Below, one piece after another: positions 9,119 to 18,164 of a stretch of 64,000 nt of DNA (its first letter is position 1; each line of letters begins with the position of its first letter). Under the pieces are notes generated by a model. It was not told the origin of the DNA and ran no database searches. It was given only the letters and a program-made list of their open reading frames with translations. The stretch is from Bacteroidales bacterium. Its GTDB lineage: Bacteria; Bacteroidota; Bacteroidia; Bacteroidales; UBA4181. The position numbers and the translations under genes are program-made. Location: positions 38,496 through 102,495 of the forward strand of contig JAISOY010000082.1 in the NCBI GenBank assembly GCA_031275285.1, in the 5' to 3' direction.

Positions 9119-9333
9119 ACGAATTCTTTATATGTATAGTCAGTGTTTCTATAGAAAGATTTATTCGTAAAACCACGAATAGTCCTTCAATAAAAATCAT
9201 AAATTTAAAAATCTCATAATTGATTTATTTTCAGAAAATTATTTATTTAAGTAAATATAGGAGAGAAATTAATTTTAGATGTCAGGACATTTTATTTATA
9301 TTTACATAAAGAATAAGTCCTGAGGTAGGAAAA

Positions 9334-11196
9334 ATGCAAGAGATTCATTCGGTTTTAAAACATTATTGGGGGTATGCTTCTTTTCGTCCCATGCAGGAGG
9401 AGATCATCCTTTCTGTACTGGAGAAAAAAGATACGTTGGCCCTGATGCCTACAGGCGGCGGCAAATCAATTACTTTCCAGGTGCCGGCTATGGCGCAGGA
9501 AGGGTTGTGTATTGTGGTTACTCCCCTGATCGCTTTGATGAAGGATCAGGTGGAAAACCTAAGGAAACGCCAGATAAAAGCTGTGGCGGTATATTCGGGA
9601 TTGACACAGAATGAAATAGATGTAGCATTCAATAATTGCATTTTTGGCGGATATAAATTCCTATATGTATCTCCTGAAAGACTGCATACGGAGATTTTCC
9701 AGACCCGTGTCGCTCAGATGAATGTAAACCTGATCGCTGTTGATGAGGCACATTGTATTTCCCAATGGGGCTATGATTTTCGGCCGGCTTACCTTGAAAT
9801 ATCCAATCTGCGTGAATTGTTGCCCGGGGTTCCGGTACTGGCTGTTACGGCAACGGCAACGCCTCCGGTGGTAGAGGATATCCAGAAACAACTCAGGTTC
9901 CGGGTTCCCCATGTGATACAAACCAGTTTCGAACGCAATAACCTGGTGTACCTTGTCCGTCATGTCGAGGACAAACAACGATATTTGCTGAAGACCATCG
10001 GAAGATTTCCCGGAAGTGGGATTGTATATGTACGTAACCGGAAAAAAACGAGGGAAACGGCGCAATTCCTGCAACGTAATGGAATCGAGGCCGATTATTA
10101 TCATGCGGGTTTAAGTAATGAGGTGCGCTCAGAGAAACAGGATCGGTGGAAGGAAGGGCTCTGCCGTGTCATCGTTGCCACCAATGCTTTCGGGATGGGG
10201 ATCGATAAGGCTGATGTCCGGTTTGTGGTTCATCTGGATGCTCCGGATACATTGGAAGCTTATTTCCAGGAAGCAGGCAGGGCCGGCCGGGACCTGAAAA
10301 GATCTTATGCCGTATTGCTCTATGAGACAGCCGATGAAAATAAACTCAGGCAGCGGTTGCGTGTCAGTTTTCCCGAACCGGACATGATCCGGAAAGTGTA
10401 CCATGCATTGGGAAATTTCCTTCAGGTTCCCTTAGGCGGTGGGCGGGATATTCCCCTTGATTTTTCACTGGAGCGTTTTGCTGCTGTCTACCAGTTGGAA
10501 TTGCTGACTGCCCATCATGCACTGAAGTTGATCGAGCAGGAGGGATACATCCAGTATGATGAAGATCCCAGATCGGCCGCCAAGGTTTTCTTTACCGTTT
10601 CCCGGGAAGACCTATACAAATTCCAGGTTTCCAATGAATCATTTGATCAGTTTATCAAACTGCTTTTACGTTCATACTCCGGTTTTTTTTCAGGATATGT
10701 CAGTATTGATGAGGCAATTCTGGCCAGGAATGCGAAGGTGAGCCAGGATGTGATCTATGAATATCTGAAACGGTTGGACAAGATGAAGATCATTGATTAT
10801 ATCCCCCGGAGGAAGCAATCGGTCATTACCTATATCCGTGAACGGATCGATGAAAAATACCTGGCTATTTCTACCGGGAATTATAAGATCCGTAAGAAAA
10901 ATATGCAGGAGAACATTGGGGCGGTGATCCGTTATGCCGGGAATCATGATCAATGCCGGAGTGTCATGTTACTGGAATACTTCGGGGAAAAGAACGCACT
11001 GCCGTGCGGGCGATGTGATTATTGTGTCCGGCAAAAAGAGAAAGAGATATCAGCCAATGAACGCGCGTCGATTATCAAGGCTATCCGGAACGAACCTCTT
11101 GCTGATATCGATACCCTCAGCAAAAACCTGGGTATTAAAGAACATAAGATCATCGAGATACTGCGTCAGATGAAAGATGATGGGGAGATCAAATAA
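9334..11196 (+). CDS. recQ: ATP-dependent DNA helicase RecQ family
   Basis: A 620-residue superfamily 2 helicase that unwinds DNA 3' to 5' in recombination and repair. Motif I is PTGGGKS (39-45), the DEAH box is at 137-140 followed by the RecQ-specific CISQWGYDFRPAY, and motif VI is QEAGRAGRDLKR. The RQC zinc region (about 540-570) keeps cysteines in CRSVMLLEYFG and CGRCDYC. No HRDC domain follows; the protein ends in a short winged-helix-like tail (ADIDTLSKNLGIKEHKIIEI). Bacteroidales often carry two RecQ paralogues, and this shorter HRDC-less type is one of them. The 250 bases upstream hold no gene. Confidence 0.95.
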   Translation: MQEIHSVLKHYWGYASFRPMQEEIILSVLEKKDTLALMPTGGGKSITFQVPAMAQEGLCIVVTPLIALMKDQVENLRKRQIKAVAVYSGLTQNEIDVAFNNCIFGGYKFLYVSPERLHTEIFQTRVAQMNVNLIAVDEAHCISQWGYDFRPAYLEISNLRELLPGVPVLAVTATATPPVVEDIQKQLRFRVPHVIQTSFERNNLVYLVRHVEDKQRYLLKTIGRFPGSGIVYVRNRKKTRETAQFLQRNGIEADYYHAGLSNEVRSEKQDRWKEGLCRVIVATNAFGMGIDKADVRFVVHLDAPDTLEAYFQEAGRAGRDLKRSYAVLLYETADENKLRQRLRVSFPEPDMIRKVYHALGNFLQVPLGGGRDIPLDFSLERFAAVYQLELLTAHHALKLIEQEGYIQYDEDPRSAAKVFFTVSREDLYKFQVSNESFDQFIKLLLRSYSGFFSGYVSIDEAILARNAKVSQDVIYEYLKRLDKMKIIDYIPRRKQSVITYIRERIDEKYLAISTGNYKIRKKNMQENIGAVIRYAGNHDQCRSVMLLEYFGEKNALPCGRCDYCVRQKEKEISANERASIIKAIRNEPLADIDTLSKNLGIKEHKIIEILRQMKDDGEIK

Positions 11197-11263
11197 AATG
11201 AGCCGTAACAGCCTCTATTGTATGACAAAGTAAAAAAGAAAGATTACTTTTGTCAAAATTACT

Positions 11264-11358
11264 TTAAGCACTCAGTGCTTTTTATTGTTTTCTTAAGTCA
11301 CATTGATCAACGTGGATTACGTTCGGCAAATATGACATTGATTTTTTTATATTACTTA
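11264..11358 (+). repeat. Dispersed ~95-bp repeat, copy 2 (upstream of the PqqD-like gene)
   Basis: The palindrome AGCACTCAGTGCT is at 11267-11279, then the shared CTTAAGTCACATTGATCAA and GGATTACGTTC blocks and the TTTTTATATTACTTAAT tail. By eye it is around nine-tenths identical to copies 1 and 3. The PqqD-like start (TTG 11370) lies 12 bases after the repeat. Confidence 0.85.
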
Positions 11359-11369
11359 ATTTCATTGAT

Positions 11370-11657
11370 TTGAGTCAGAAATCAGCATTCGGAGACCAAT
11401 TAATACAGCGTCAGCCTGAAATGGTATTTAGCCGTATTGATGAGGAAGTCGTCATGATGAGTATTGAAACCGGAGAATATTATGGTTTGAACCCTGTCGC
11501 TACCCGTATCTGGGAATTATTGGAAAATCCGTTGACTTTTGATACATTGATCGATGCTCTTTTACAGGAATTTGATATTGACCGCGATACATGTTGCGAA
11601 GAGGTGGAGAGTTTTCTGAAAAAATTACAGGAAAAACGCCTGATCATTGTTATTTAA
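11370..11657 (+). CDS. PqqD-like peptide-recognition protein (RRE fold), orphan
   Basis: A 95-residue PqqD-family protein: VFSRIDEEVVMMSIETGEYY is followed by GLNPVATRIWELLENP, the characteristic winged-helix peptide-binding (RRE) pattern, and a C-terminal helix pair. PqqD proteins present precursor peptides to radical-SAM or other modifying enzymes in RiPP pathways, and stand-alone copies also occur next to glycan or kinase genes. No precursor peptide or modifying enzyme is seen nearby. The only start giving the full domain is a TTG at 11370; an internal ATG (residue 18) would cut off the first strand. It lies between two direct copies of the ~95-bp repeat, and its TAA is inside the second copy. 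Confidence 0.8.
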   Translation: MSQKSAFGDQLIQRQPEMVFSRIDEEVVMMSIETGEYYGLNPVATRIWELLENPLTFDTLIDALLQEFDIDRDTCCEEVESFLKKLQEKRLIIVI

Positions 11658-11748
11658 GCACTCAGTACTATTTGTTTTTTCTTAAGTCGCATTGATCAAG
11701 TGGATTACGTTCAGAAAATTTGACATTAATTGTTTTATATTACTTAAT
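11652..11748 (+). repeat. Dispersed ~95-bp repeat, copy 3 (downstream of the PqqD-like gene)
   Basis: It starts at the end of the PqqD-like gene: the stop codon TAA (11655-11657) overlaps the repeat's first bases. The palindrome has one change (AGCACTCAGTACT, 11657-11669). The rest follows copy 1 closely, including GGATTACGTTCAGAAAAT and TTGTTTTATATTACTTAAT. No ORF follows it on the plus strand; lgt ends on the other strand at 11861. Confidence 0.85.
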
Positions 11749-11800
11749 ACTGTAAAGCATCTTTTTCAATTATCGATACACAGAAAGACGAAAGGCAAGG

Positions 11801-11838
11801 CAATAAAAACCTGTTGTGAAACAAAGTCCACAACAGGA
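11801..11838 (-). terminator. Rho-independent terminator for lgt
   Basis: A perfect 9-bp inverted repeat (CCTGTTGTG at 11810-11818, CACAACAGG at 11829-11837, 10-base loop) lies 24 bases past the lgt stop. Read on the minus strand, it is followed by GTTTTTATT. This fits a terminator for leftward transcription. Confidence 0.75.
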
Positions 11839-11860
11839 ATAGTAAGTTTACCCTTCTTAC

Positions 11861-12769
11861 TTAACGCTTCTTTTTCTTTGGTTTAATGCCGCTTTTTTCC
11901 TGTACGGAAGGGGTATTGGTTGCCCTGCTGACATGTGTTAATGGTGTTGGCTGTTTGGGTCCGGGTTTCCCTTCGATGGGTCCGGGTTTTTCTTTCCGGC
12001 TACTGATAATCAGTGAAGCAATTCCCATGAGGACGAACGGAACACTCAGCCATTGTCCCATGTTGAACAACATGGCCTTTTCAAATTCTTCCTGAGGATT
12101 TTTGATGAATTCGATAAAGAAACGAAAAGCAAATATCATGATCAGGAACAATCCGAATATCAGGAATGGTCTCGGCCTGTTGTCACATTTGCGGTATACA
12201 AGTCTTAAAACAAAATAAGTGAACAGGTAATACAACGCTTCGTAAATCTGCGTCGGATGTTTGGGTACTGTCTCTCCTTCCCGTTCAAAAATAAATCCCC
12301 ATGGCAATGATGTCTGGATACCATAAATTTCGGAATTCATCAGGTTACCCATCCTGATAAAGAACCCGGCAACACCGATTACGATCACTACCCTGTCCAG
12401 TGTCCAGATATAGGGTTTCTTTATTTTTCTTGAAAAAAGGAACAATGAGATAAGGATGCCACAGGCTCCTCCATGGCTGGACAAGCCACCTTTCCAGATG
12501 AAAAGGATTTCCAGCGGATTTTGCAGGTAATATTTCGGATGATAGAAAAAGCAATCGCCGAGACGTGCTCCGATGACTGTACCTAAAATCATGTATACCA
12601 GAAGCCTGTCGACTGTTTCTGCATCCATTTCTTTTTTTACCAGTTCTTTGAAAGCATAGAAACTGGCAATAAAGGCCATCCCGTATAATATACCATACCA
12701 ACGAACTGTCAGACTGCCTATACTGAATGCTTCGGGAGAAACATTCCAGTGAATGAATAAATCAAGCAT
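11861..12769 (-). CDS. lgt: prolipoprotein diacylglyceryl transferase
   Basis: A 302-residue polytopic inner-membrane enzyme that moves diacylglycerol from phosphatidylglycerol to the lipobox cysteine of prolipoproteins, the first step of lipoprotein maturation. The Lgt signature is IRMGNLMNSEIYG (about residues 138-150). Other conserved parts are VRWYGILYGMAFI near the N-terminus and HPTQIYEALYYL; about seven hydrophobic segments are visible. The last 40 residues form a Pro/Lys-rich cytoplasmic tail ending in KPKKKKR that is outside the family core. It follows ogt on the same strand with a 23-base gap, so the two are likely co-transcribed. Its product serves the many lipoproteins encoded in this window. 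Confidence 0.96.
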   Translation of the reverse strand: MLDLFIHWNVSPEAFSIGSLTVRWYGILYGMAFIASFYAFKELVKKEMDAETVDRLLVYMILGTVIGARLGDCFFYHPKYYLQNPLEILFIWKGGLSSHGGACGILISLFLFSRKIKKPYIWTLDRVVIVIGVAGFFIRMGNLMNSEIYGIQTSLPWGFIFEREGETVPKHPTQIYEALYYLFTYFVLRLVYRKCDNRPRPFLIFGLFLIMIFAFRFFIEFIKNPQEEFEKAMLFNMGQWLSVPFVLMGIASLIISSRKEKPGPIEGKPGPKQPTPLTHVSRATNTPSVQEKSGIKPKKKKR

Positions 12770-12792
12770 GGGTTATCTTTGTTTATATATTA

Positions 12793-13311
12793 CTAAAATA
12801 ATTCTAACTGAATGGATTGATGAATAGTCAATCCTAATTTCCGGGAAATCCTTGCTTCATGGTCAAGCAACCATTTTTTGCGTTCGATTCCTCCGGCATA
12901 TCCTGTCAGGGAACCATCCGAACCGATGATCCGGTGACAAGGGACTACCAGCCAAAGCTGGTTTTTTCCATTGGTGGTTCCTACCGCACGGACTGCTTTC
13001 GAATTTCCGATTTTCTGCGCAATATCGGCATAAGTCGCGGTATTACCAAACGGGATATCTAAAAGGGCATTCCATACCTTTTGCTGAAATTCGGTTCCTT
13101 CCTGATAGAGAGGTAGATCAAATATTATCCTTTCGCCTTTGAAATATTCGTCCAACTGGGAGATACACTTTTTCAACAATTCCGACCCGATCTGATCATC
13201 ATTATGGGAATCGTTACAAAAAAATAATGCAGTAATCTTATTATCAGAGGAATGGATTTCTACAAGCCCGATAGGGGACATGTAATGAGCGATGGCTATT
13301 TTATCTGACAT
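12793..13311 (-). CDS. ogt: methylated-DNA--protein-cysteine methyltransferase
   Basis: A 172-residue suicide repair protein that takes the alkyl group from O6-alkylguanine onto its own cysteine. The acceptor cysteine is C125 in the invariant VVPCHRIIGSDGSLTGYAGG block. The preceding helix-turn-helix carries the arginine finger (SKAVRAVGTTNGKN), and the N-terminal ribonuclease-H-like domain is intact. No AraC-type Ada domain is attached, so this is the Ogt/MGMT form. It is upstream of lgt in one unit. A second alkylation-repair gene (AlkD-like) lies at 25084. Confidence 0.95.
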   Translation of the reverse strand: MSDKIAIAHYMSPIGLVEIHSSDNKITALFFCNDSHNDDQIGSELLKKCISQLDEYFKGERIIFDLPLYQEGTEFQQKVWNALLDIPFGNTATYADIAQKIGNSKAVRAVGTTNGKNQLWLVVPCHRIIGSDGSLTGYAGGIERKKWLLDHEARISRKLGLTIHQSIQLELF

Positions 13312-13405
13312 AGCTATAAATCAATACTTTCAAAATTCTTTATTTTCAGGCAAGATATAAAAAAATTCGTATATGGGAAAGATTATTTGTAGACAATAAG
13401 ATAGA

Positions 13406-13609
13406 TCATTCTTTATATTCCAGAATGTCACATGGTTGACAATCAAGCACTTTGCATATTGCTTCCAGCGTGGAAAACCGGATTGCTTTTGCCTTGTTAT
13501 TTTTCAGGATCGATAAATTGGCCATCGTGATATCTATTTTCTCTGACAGTTCAGACAATGACATTTTCCGCCTGGCCATCATCACATCAAGGTTTACTAT
13601 TATTGCCAT
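13406..13609 (-). CDS. XRE-family helix-turn-helix regulator (YozG-like)
   Basis: A 67-residue protein consisting only of a Cro/CI-type HTH: MARRKMSLSELSEKIDITMA forms the first helices and recognition region, and FSTLEAICKVLDCQPCDILE is the typical C-terminal helix of this small family. It starts 2 bases after the stop of the DUF2975 gene on the same strand. The DUF2975/HTH pair is a recurring two-gene unit in Firmicutes and Bacteroidota, in which the membrane protein is thought to modulate the regulator. The target is unknown; autoregulation is plausible. Confidence 0.88.
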   Translation of the reverse strand: MAIIVNLDVMMARRKMSLSELSEKIDITMANLSILKNNKAKAIRFSTLEAICKVLDCQPCDILEYKE

Positions 13610-13611
13610 GA

Positions 13612-14235
13612 TTATATCGTTAATTCGTTTTCAGTCCTCAACTGTTCTCCTTCCTTGAAGACAAAACTAGTTAAAAAAGCAATTAGTATCAGGCAGATAT
13701 CCAGAATAAACCTACCTAAGGTAATATTATAATGATGCGTCCAGTATTCACCATCCAGCCAAATCATGGATATTTCCGAACCTAATATTGAGTTCAACAA
13801 ATCGAAAACCAATAATACAGTGAAACAATAAGCTATTTTAGTGAAATAGGCTGAGCTTTTTATAAAAAATGTAGAGAGATTTTTTACACTTCTGAAAAAT
13901 TTCACCAGATACTTAAGTAACAATAAACAGATCAAGAAAGGTATCATGATCCGGAATAAGGTAAGAAGCTTGCTCTTAACAGATAACCTGTTTAAATAAT
14001 AATATTTGTTTCCGGACTCTTTCCATTCGGTATATGTCTCCGGCGAATCCGGAATACTTGACAAATACGAAATCATTGAATAATTTTCGCCGGTTACTAC
14101 TACTTTATCATAAAATTCCGGATGTATTGATGAGTGGATGAAGATAAAAATAAAAGCCGTCAATAGTGTGATAATGAAACCGATTACTATTTTAAAAACT
14201 AGATCAGCAAATTTTAATACCTGGGTTGTTTTCAT
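13612..14235 (-). CDS. DUF2975 membrane protein
   Basis: A 207-residue inner-membrane protein with four hydrophobic segments (around residues 12-35, 85-105, 120-145 and 165-185), as in DUF2975 proteins. A long extracytoplasmic loop follows the first segment. The start MKTTQVLKFADLVFK at 14235 is preferred over 14271, because a TACCTTTG promoter box overlaps 14269-14276 and would lie across the longer start. The next gene is the XRE regulator, 2 bases away, which supports the pair call. No enzymatic function is known. Confidence 0.78.
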   Translation of the reverse strand: MKTTQVLKFADLVFKIVIGFIITLLTAFIFIFIHSSIHPEFYDKVVVTGENYSMISYLSSIPDSPETYTEWKESGNKYYYLNRLSVKSKLLTLFRIMIPFLICLLLLKYLVKFFRSVKNLSTFFIKSSAYFTKIAYCFTVLLVFDLLNSILGSEISMIWLDGEYWTHHYNITLGRFILDICLILIAFLTSFVFKEGEQLRTENELTI

Positions 14236-14268
14236 ATTTTTAGGATTTTTTATATTTGAACAATGATG

Positions 14269-14276
14269 CAAAGGTA
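14269..14276 (-). promoter_or_regulatory. TAnnTTTG -7 promoter element for the DUF2975/XRE operon
   Basis: Minus-strand TACCTTTG, 33 bases before the chosen ATG at 14235. It overlaps the alternative start at 14271 and so argues against that start. Confidence 0.6.
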
Positions 14277-14356
14277 ATTCTATTTATCGAATAACAATAA
14301 AAAATTATCATTTATCAATATATTTTTATTGAAAAATGATTTATTCTAATGTAAAT

Positions 14357-15872
14357 ATGAAAGTATTATCCATCTTTTTATTTTCTTTCTTCTTTTCTCT
14401 GACAGTATTTTCCGGAAACCAGGATGAAAAACCCGAATTGAAACAAAAGGAAACGGCTTTTATTGCCGGAGAATTAGCGAAAATCACAGATAATGTAACA
14501 GGAGAACAGGTGGCCTGGCATTTAAATTATTACCTGGGACCCATACTTCGCAATTGCGAAAAAGATCCGGATAATTGGATAGCTCCAACAGAAAGGGTAC
14601 TTAATCTGCTTGCCGATAAAATGGCCACAGGTCCGGATGGATATAAGGGATTCATCGGGCCGTATATTTATAATGAAACACAACATTGGTGCGATGTTCA
14701 TGTTGGCGATGCGATCCTGGTCACCCACATGTTACGTTTTTCCCTGATTGTCTATGGGAACCATGATATGAAAGAAAAATACGGTAAGAGTGCTTTACGA
14801 TTCATTAATATCGGTAAAAAAGACCTGATTGAAAAATGGGAAAAGCGGGGAACTTATATCGTCGACGGGCCGTTTGCCGGTTATGATGAATGGAATCAAT
14901 TCTGCAAACCGGGAAATATGAATGAATGGTATATTGATGACCATCCACGCGGACAAAATTCGTCTTCGCCTGCTCTGCCTTTTAATAAAGCAATGGATAT
15001 GGGACATTGTATGTTACAGATTTATGCACTTACCGGAGAAGCAGACTATAAAAAAAAAAGCGGAAAGGATTTTTAATCGCGTTAAGGCAGGAATGAATCC
15101 CTATATGAACGCTTACACCTGGAACTATTGGGAACCTGTTTCTCCAAAGGATATCAATATACATTCTACCCGTAACGAACGTATTTTATCGCATTGGGTA
15201 GGTACTCACCCTTACCGTAATTATCAGGATGGCGAAGTGGCAAAAATAGTCTATGCCTATGATATGGGAGTGACATTTACGGAAAAGGATATCCGGCGGT
15301 TGATCAATACAAATCTGGGATTGATGTGGAATGGTAACAGGCAACACCCTGAGTGGGCGAACTCCGATTCCGGATTACCGGGATATACAAAAGCAGCACC
15401 TTCTGAGGCATATCCGACTACCGCAGGAATATACTGGAGTGCGCTTTCCCGGTTCGACACGACGATCTGTTACCTGGTCAATAAAGCGAGAAGTAAAAAT
15501 GTGCAGATATGTTCGGTTGATTTTGTCCGTGCTTATGCACCGGATGTTGTTGTTGAAGAACCTGTCTGGATGAAGGGGATTAAAGAAAGTGCCGGACAAA
15601 CAGAAGCCATAGTTATCCCGTCGGTGGTACCGCCGGGGGAGAATACGGTCATCCTCTCGAAAGCGCTGGCGCCGATGTCTCCGGTAGAAATATCTGTCCG
15701 TCTGCTGGAAGGCGAAGATACTATACCTATTGTAACCCAACAGATGGGCAACGGCATCCAGCTGTTCTATGTCTGGGACGGAAAGATCAATGGACGACGT
15801 ACTCCCGGGCAATATGTCATTATCTGGAAATATATGGGAGGAGAGCGGGCTTATCCTGTAACATTGATGTAA
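14357..15872 (+). pseudogene. secreted (alpha/alpha)6-barrel-like protein, split by a frameshift at a 10-A run
   Basis: Two overlapping reading frames together encode one protein of about 504 residues. The first part (14357-15076) begins with a signal peptide (MKVLSIFLFSFFFSLTVFSG) and ends shortly after GEADYKKKSG. The continuation, one frame over, runs from about 15060 (AERIFNRVKAGMNPYMNAYT) to 15872. The junction is a run of ten A bases at 15050-15059; nine A would restore one frame. The helical, aromatic-rich sequence (DVHVGDAILVTHMLRFSLIV, HPEWANSDSGLPG) resembles six-hairpin glycosidase folds, and the C-terminal 110 residues look like a beta-sandwich. I do not recognise the family. It could be a pseudogene, an assembly error, or expressed by slippage. 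Confidence 0.6.
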
Positions 15873-16086
15873 CAATTAAAATTTTATGTTGGAAACCAGC
15901 CTCCTATTCCTGTAAAAGATCTGTCTCTGGAAAACTTGGTGTTTTCATATATATATCTTAATATTGCACAATGAGTTATTGTATACACTGGTAAAATATA
16001 TTGTTGATTTTTAATGATATATTATTTGTTAAATCACACATCCGAATACTTTGTTCATTTATCATCTACCATAAACAGAAGAACCA

Positions 16087-17256
16087 ATGAGTAACCATTC
16101 AGTCAACCGCAGGAATTTTATTAAATTATCTGCTGCCGCGAGTGCAGCGTTAGCTTTGAACCATGCAACAATACAGGCTAAGCCTGCTATCCGGGAAAAT
16201 AAAATACCGGAACGTACCCTTGGAAGGACCAATATTCAGCTTCCAATACTAAGTATGGGGGTAATGCGGGCGGATAATCCATCTGTTGTGCGTGCAGCAT
16301 ATAATTCCGGGATCATTCATTTTGATACGGCCAACGGATACCAGAACGGGAAGAATGAAGAGATGCTGGGAACTTTCTTTTCCGGTAAACCCAGGGATTC
16401 GTATATTCTTGCCACTAAAGTAAAGCAGAATTTGGGTGACGATGCTGTTGAAAAGTTCCTGGAACAATTTGAGACCAGCATGAAACGATTGAAGATGGAT
16501 CATGTGGATATTCTCTATTTTCATGCTTTGAGCAAGCCGGAAGAAGTCAATTATGCACCCATCGTTGAAGCAATGGTTAAACTAAAGAAAGATGGCCGGA
16601 CAAAATATATCGGATTATCTACACACAGCAATGAGCCTGCAGTAATTAATGCGGCCGTGGATAACGGGAATTACGATGTAATTCTGACATCCTATAATTT
16701 TAATCAAAAACACCTGTCGGAATTGAATCCGGCTATTGAGCGTGCTGTAAAAGCAAATCTGGGTATTGTAGCCATGAAAACGATGGCCGGTGGATACCTG
16801 GATCGTGAACGGACTCAAAAGGTAAATACTAAGGCCGCATTAAAATGGGCTTTACAGAATCCGAATATACATACAGCCATTCCAGGATTCACTTCTTTTG
16901 AAGAATTGGAGGAATGTCTGGATTCAGCTGCTAATCTGGAAATGGATCAGGAAGAAAAGAATTTCCTTTCAGTTACAGCCAATCAGACTCTTTTGTACTG
17001 TCAGGGCTGCAGGAATTGTATCGACCAGTGTTCAAAGAATCTGCCTATTCCGGATATGATGCGTGCATATATGTACAATTATGGGTACAAAAGCCCGCAA
17101 CTTGCCCAGGAAGTAATTACCGGACTACAACTGGCAGAAAATCCCTGTGGGGATTGTGCTGCCTGTACTGTAAGATGTACCGGCGGATTTCAGGTTGCTG
17201 AAAAAATAAAGGATATTAACCGTCTCCGGAATGTATCCAAAGATTTCCTTGTGTAA
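16087..17256 (+). CDS. Tat-exported aldo/keto reductase with C-terminal 4Fe-4S region
   Basis: A 389-residue oxidoreductase. It has a twin-arginine signal (NRRNFIKLSAAASAALALNH), an aldo/keto-reductase barrel (about 35-310) and a ferredoxin-like tail. The barrel begins RTLGRTNIQLPILSMGVMRA and has the FDTANGYQNGKNEEMLG catalytic Asp/Tyr region, ILATKVKQN for the lysine, and a late TAIPGFTSFEELEECL segment. The tail has CQGCRNCIDQC and CGDCAACTVRC, enough cysteines for cluster binding. This layout matches a family of periplasmic AKRs common in Bacteroidota and Planctomycetes whose substrates are mostly unknown. The next gene (DUF6599) starts 20 bases after its stop, so the two probably form an operon. 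Confidence 0.88.
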   Translation: MSNHSVNRRNFIKLSAAASAALALNHATIQAKPAIRENKIPERTLGRTNIQLPILSMGVMRADNPSVVRAAYNSGIIHFDTANGYQNGKNEEMLGTFFSGKPRDSYILATKVKQNLGDDAVEKFLEQFETSMKRLKMDHVDILYFHALSKPEEVNYAPIVEAMVKLKKDGRTKYIGLSTHSNEPAVINAAVDNGNYDVILTSYNFNQKHLSELNPAIERAVKANLGIVAMKTMAGGYLDRERTQKVNTKAALKWALQNPNIHTAIPGFTSFEELEECLDSAANLEMDQEEKNFLSVTANQTLLYCQGCRNCIDQCSKNLPIPDMMRAYMYNYGYKSPQLAQEVITGLQLAENPCGDCAACTVRCTGGFQVAEKIKDINRLRNVSKDFLV

Positions 17257-17275
17257 GATTACATATTATAATGAT

Positions 17276-18148
17276 ATGATGAGAACTTTCCTTTTATTGA
17301 TAGTACTGGCTGCAGCGCAATATAGTTTTGCACAGACTGCTTCCGAATTGAAATCCAAATTACCCGAAATATCCGGATGGGATATTGATCCGAATGTTGA
17401 GACGTTTGATCAGAATACATTGTTCGAGCGCATTAATGGTGCTGCGGGAGGGTACCTGTTGTATGATTTTGAGGAACTGATATCTTTTGTGTACAATCAG
17501 GTCGAAGAGGGTGAAAATGTACCTTATATTACCATTCAGGTATATCGCCATGCCACACCGGCCGATGCTTTCGGTATTTATGCAGCTGAAAGGCCATCCC
17601 AGGCAAATTTTCTACAAATCGGTGCGGAAGGATACCAGGAAGGGCCTATGCTCAACTTTTTTGTAGACCGGTTGTATGTGAAGATGGAAAGTCCTTCTTC
17701 ATCCGATCATGTGATAAAGACAGTGGAAGAAATTGCCCGTAAATTCGGAAAGAGTATCCGCTCCAAGCCGAAAATGCCGGAAATCCTTCAGGCTTTTCCA
17801 ACAGAAAATAAGATGGCGCACAGTGAAATGTATGTCCCGAAAAGTTTTTTGGGTCATGAGTTTTTATCCAAAGCATTTACTGCAGTTTATGAGTTATCCG
17901 GTAAGTCTTACCAGGTATTTATTATCAATGCGGAAAACTCCGGAAAAGCGAAGGAAATGCTGGAAAAATATTATGGGTTTACCAAACAGGCTGATAGTGT
18001 AAAAGAAGGGCGTCTCACCATTAAAGACCGTTATAACGGTGATCTGGAATGTATCTGGAAAGGGCAGTATATCTGGGGAATTCTGAATGACAACCAGATT
18101 CCTTTAAAAACGGATGAGATTTTAAAGGAAGTAGGAAAACGCCTGTAA
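17276..18148 (+). CDS. exported DUF6599 family protein
   Basis: A 290-residue protein with a signal peptide (MMRTFLLLIVLAAAQYSFAQ). The mature part carries the DUF6599 pattern: TLFERINGAAGGYLLYDFEE, then VYRHATPADAFGIYAAERP and a second, related half (EMYVPKSFLGHEFLSKAF). The two starts 17276 and 17279 are equivalent; an in-frame start at 17231 lies within the upstream reductase gene and would bury the signal. In other genomes DUF6599 genes often sit beside Fe-S aldo/keto reductases, as here, so a joint periplasmic redox role is a reasonable inference. The function is unknown. Confidence 0.8.
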   Translation: MMRTFLLLIVLAAAQYSFAQTASELKSKLPEISGWDIDPNVETFDQNTLFERINGAAGGYLLYDFEELISFVYNQVEEGENVPYITIQVYRHATPADAFGIYAAERPSQANFLQIGAEGYQEGPMLNFFVDRLYVKMESPSSSDHVIKTVEEIARKFGKSIRSKPKMPEILQAFPTENKMAHSEMYVPKSFLGHEFLSKAFTAVYELSGKSYQVFIINAENSGKAKEMLEKYYGFTKQADSVKEGRLTIKDRYNGDLECIWKGQYIWGILNDNQIPLKTDEILKEVGKRL

Positions 18149-18164
18149 TCAGGAGAAGATGTGA

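Noticed and set aside
6904..11748. Repeat copies as a CRISPR array or an IS element
   Set aside because: There are only four scattered copies of about 95 bp with no regular spacers, no cas genes and no transposase. The matching TTAAG ends are too short to claim terminal inverted repeats.
11692..11886. 64-codon open frame after the third repeat copy
   Set aside because: It runs through the repeat tail and the lgt terminator hairpin and into the lgt coding region; the translation has no protein-like features.
15044..15096. Programmed -1 frameshift at the A-run
   Set aside because: A -1 slip moves into the third frame, which stops at a TGA about 35 bases later. Only +1 or loss of one A (or -2) joins the two coding parts, so a standard -1 site is not supported.
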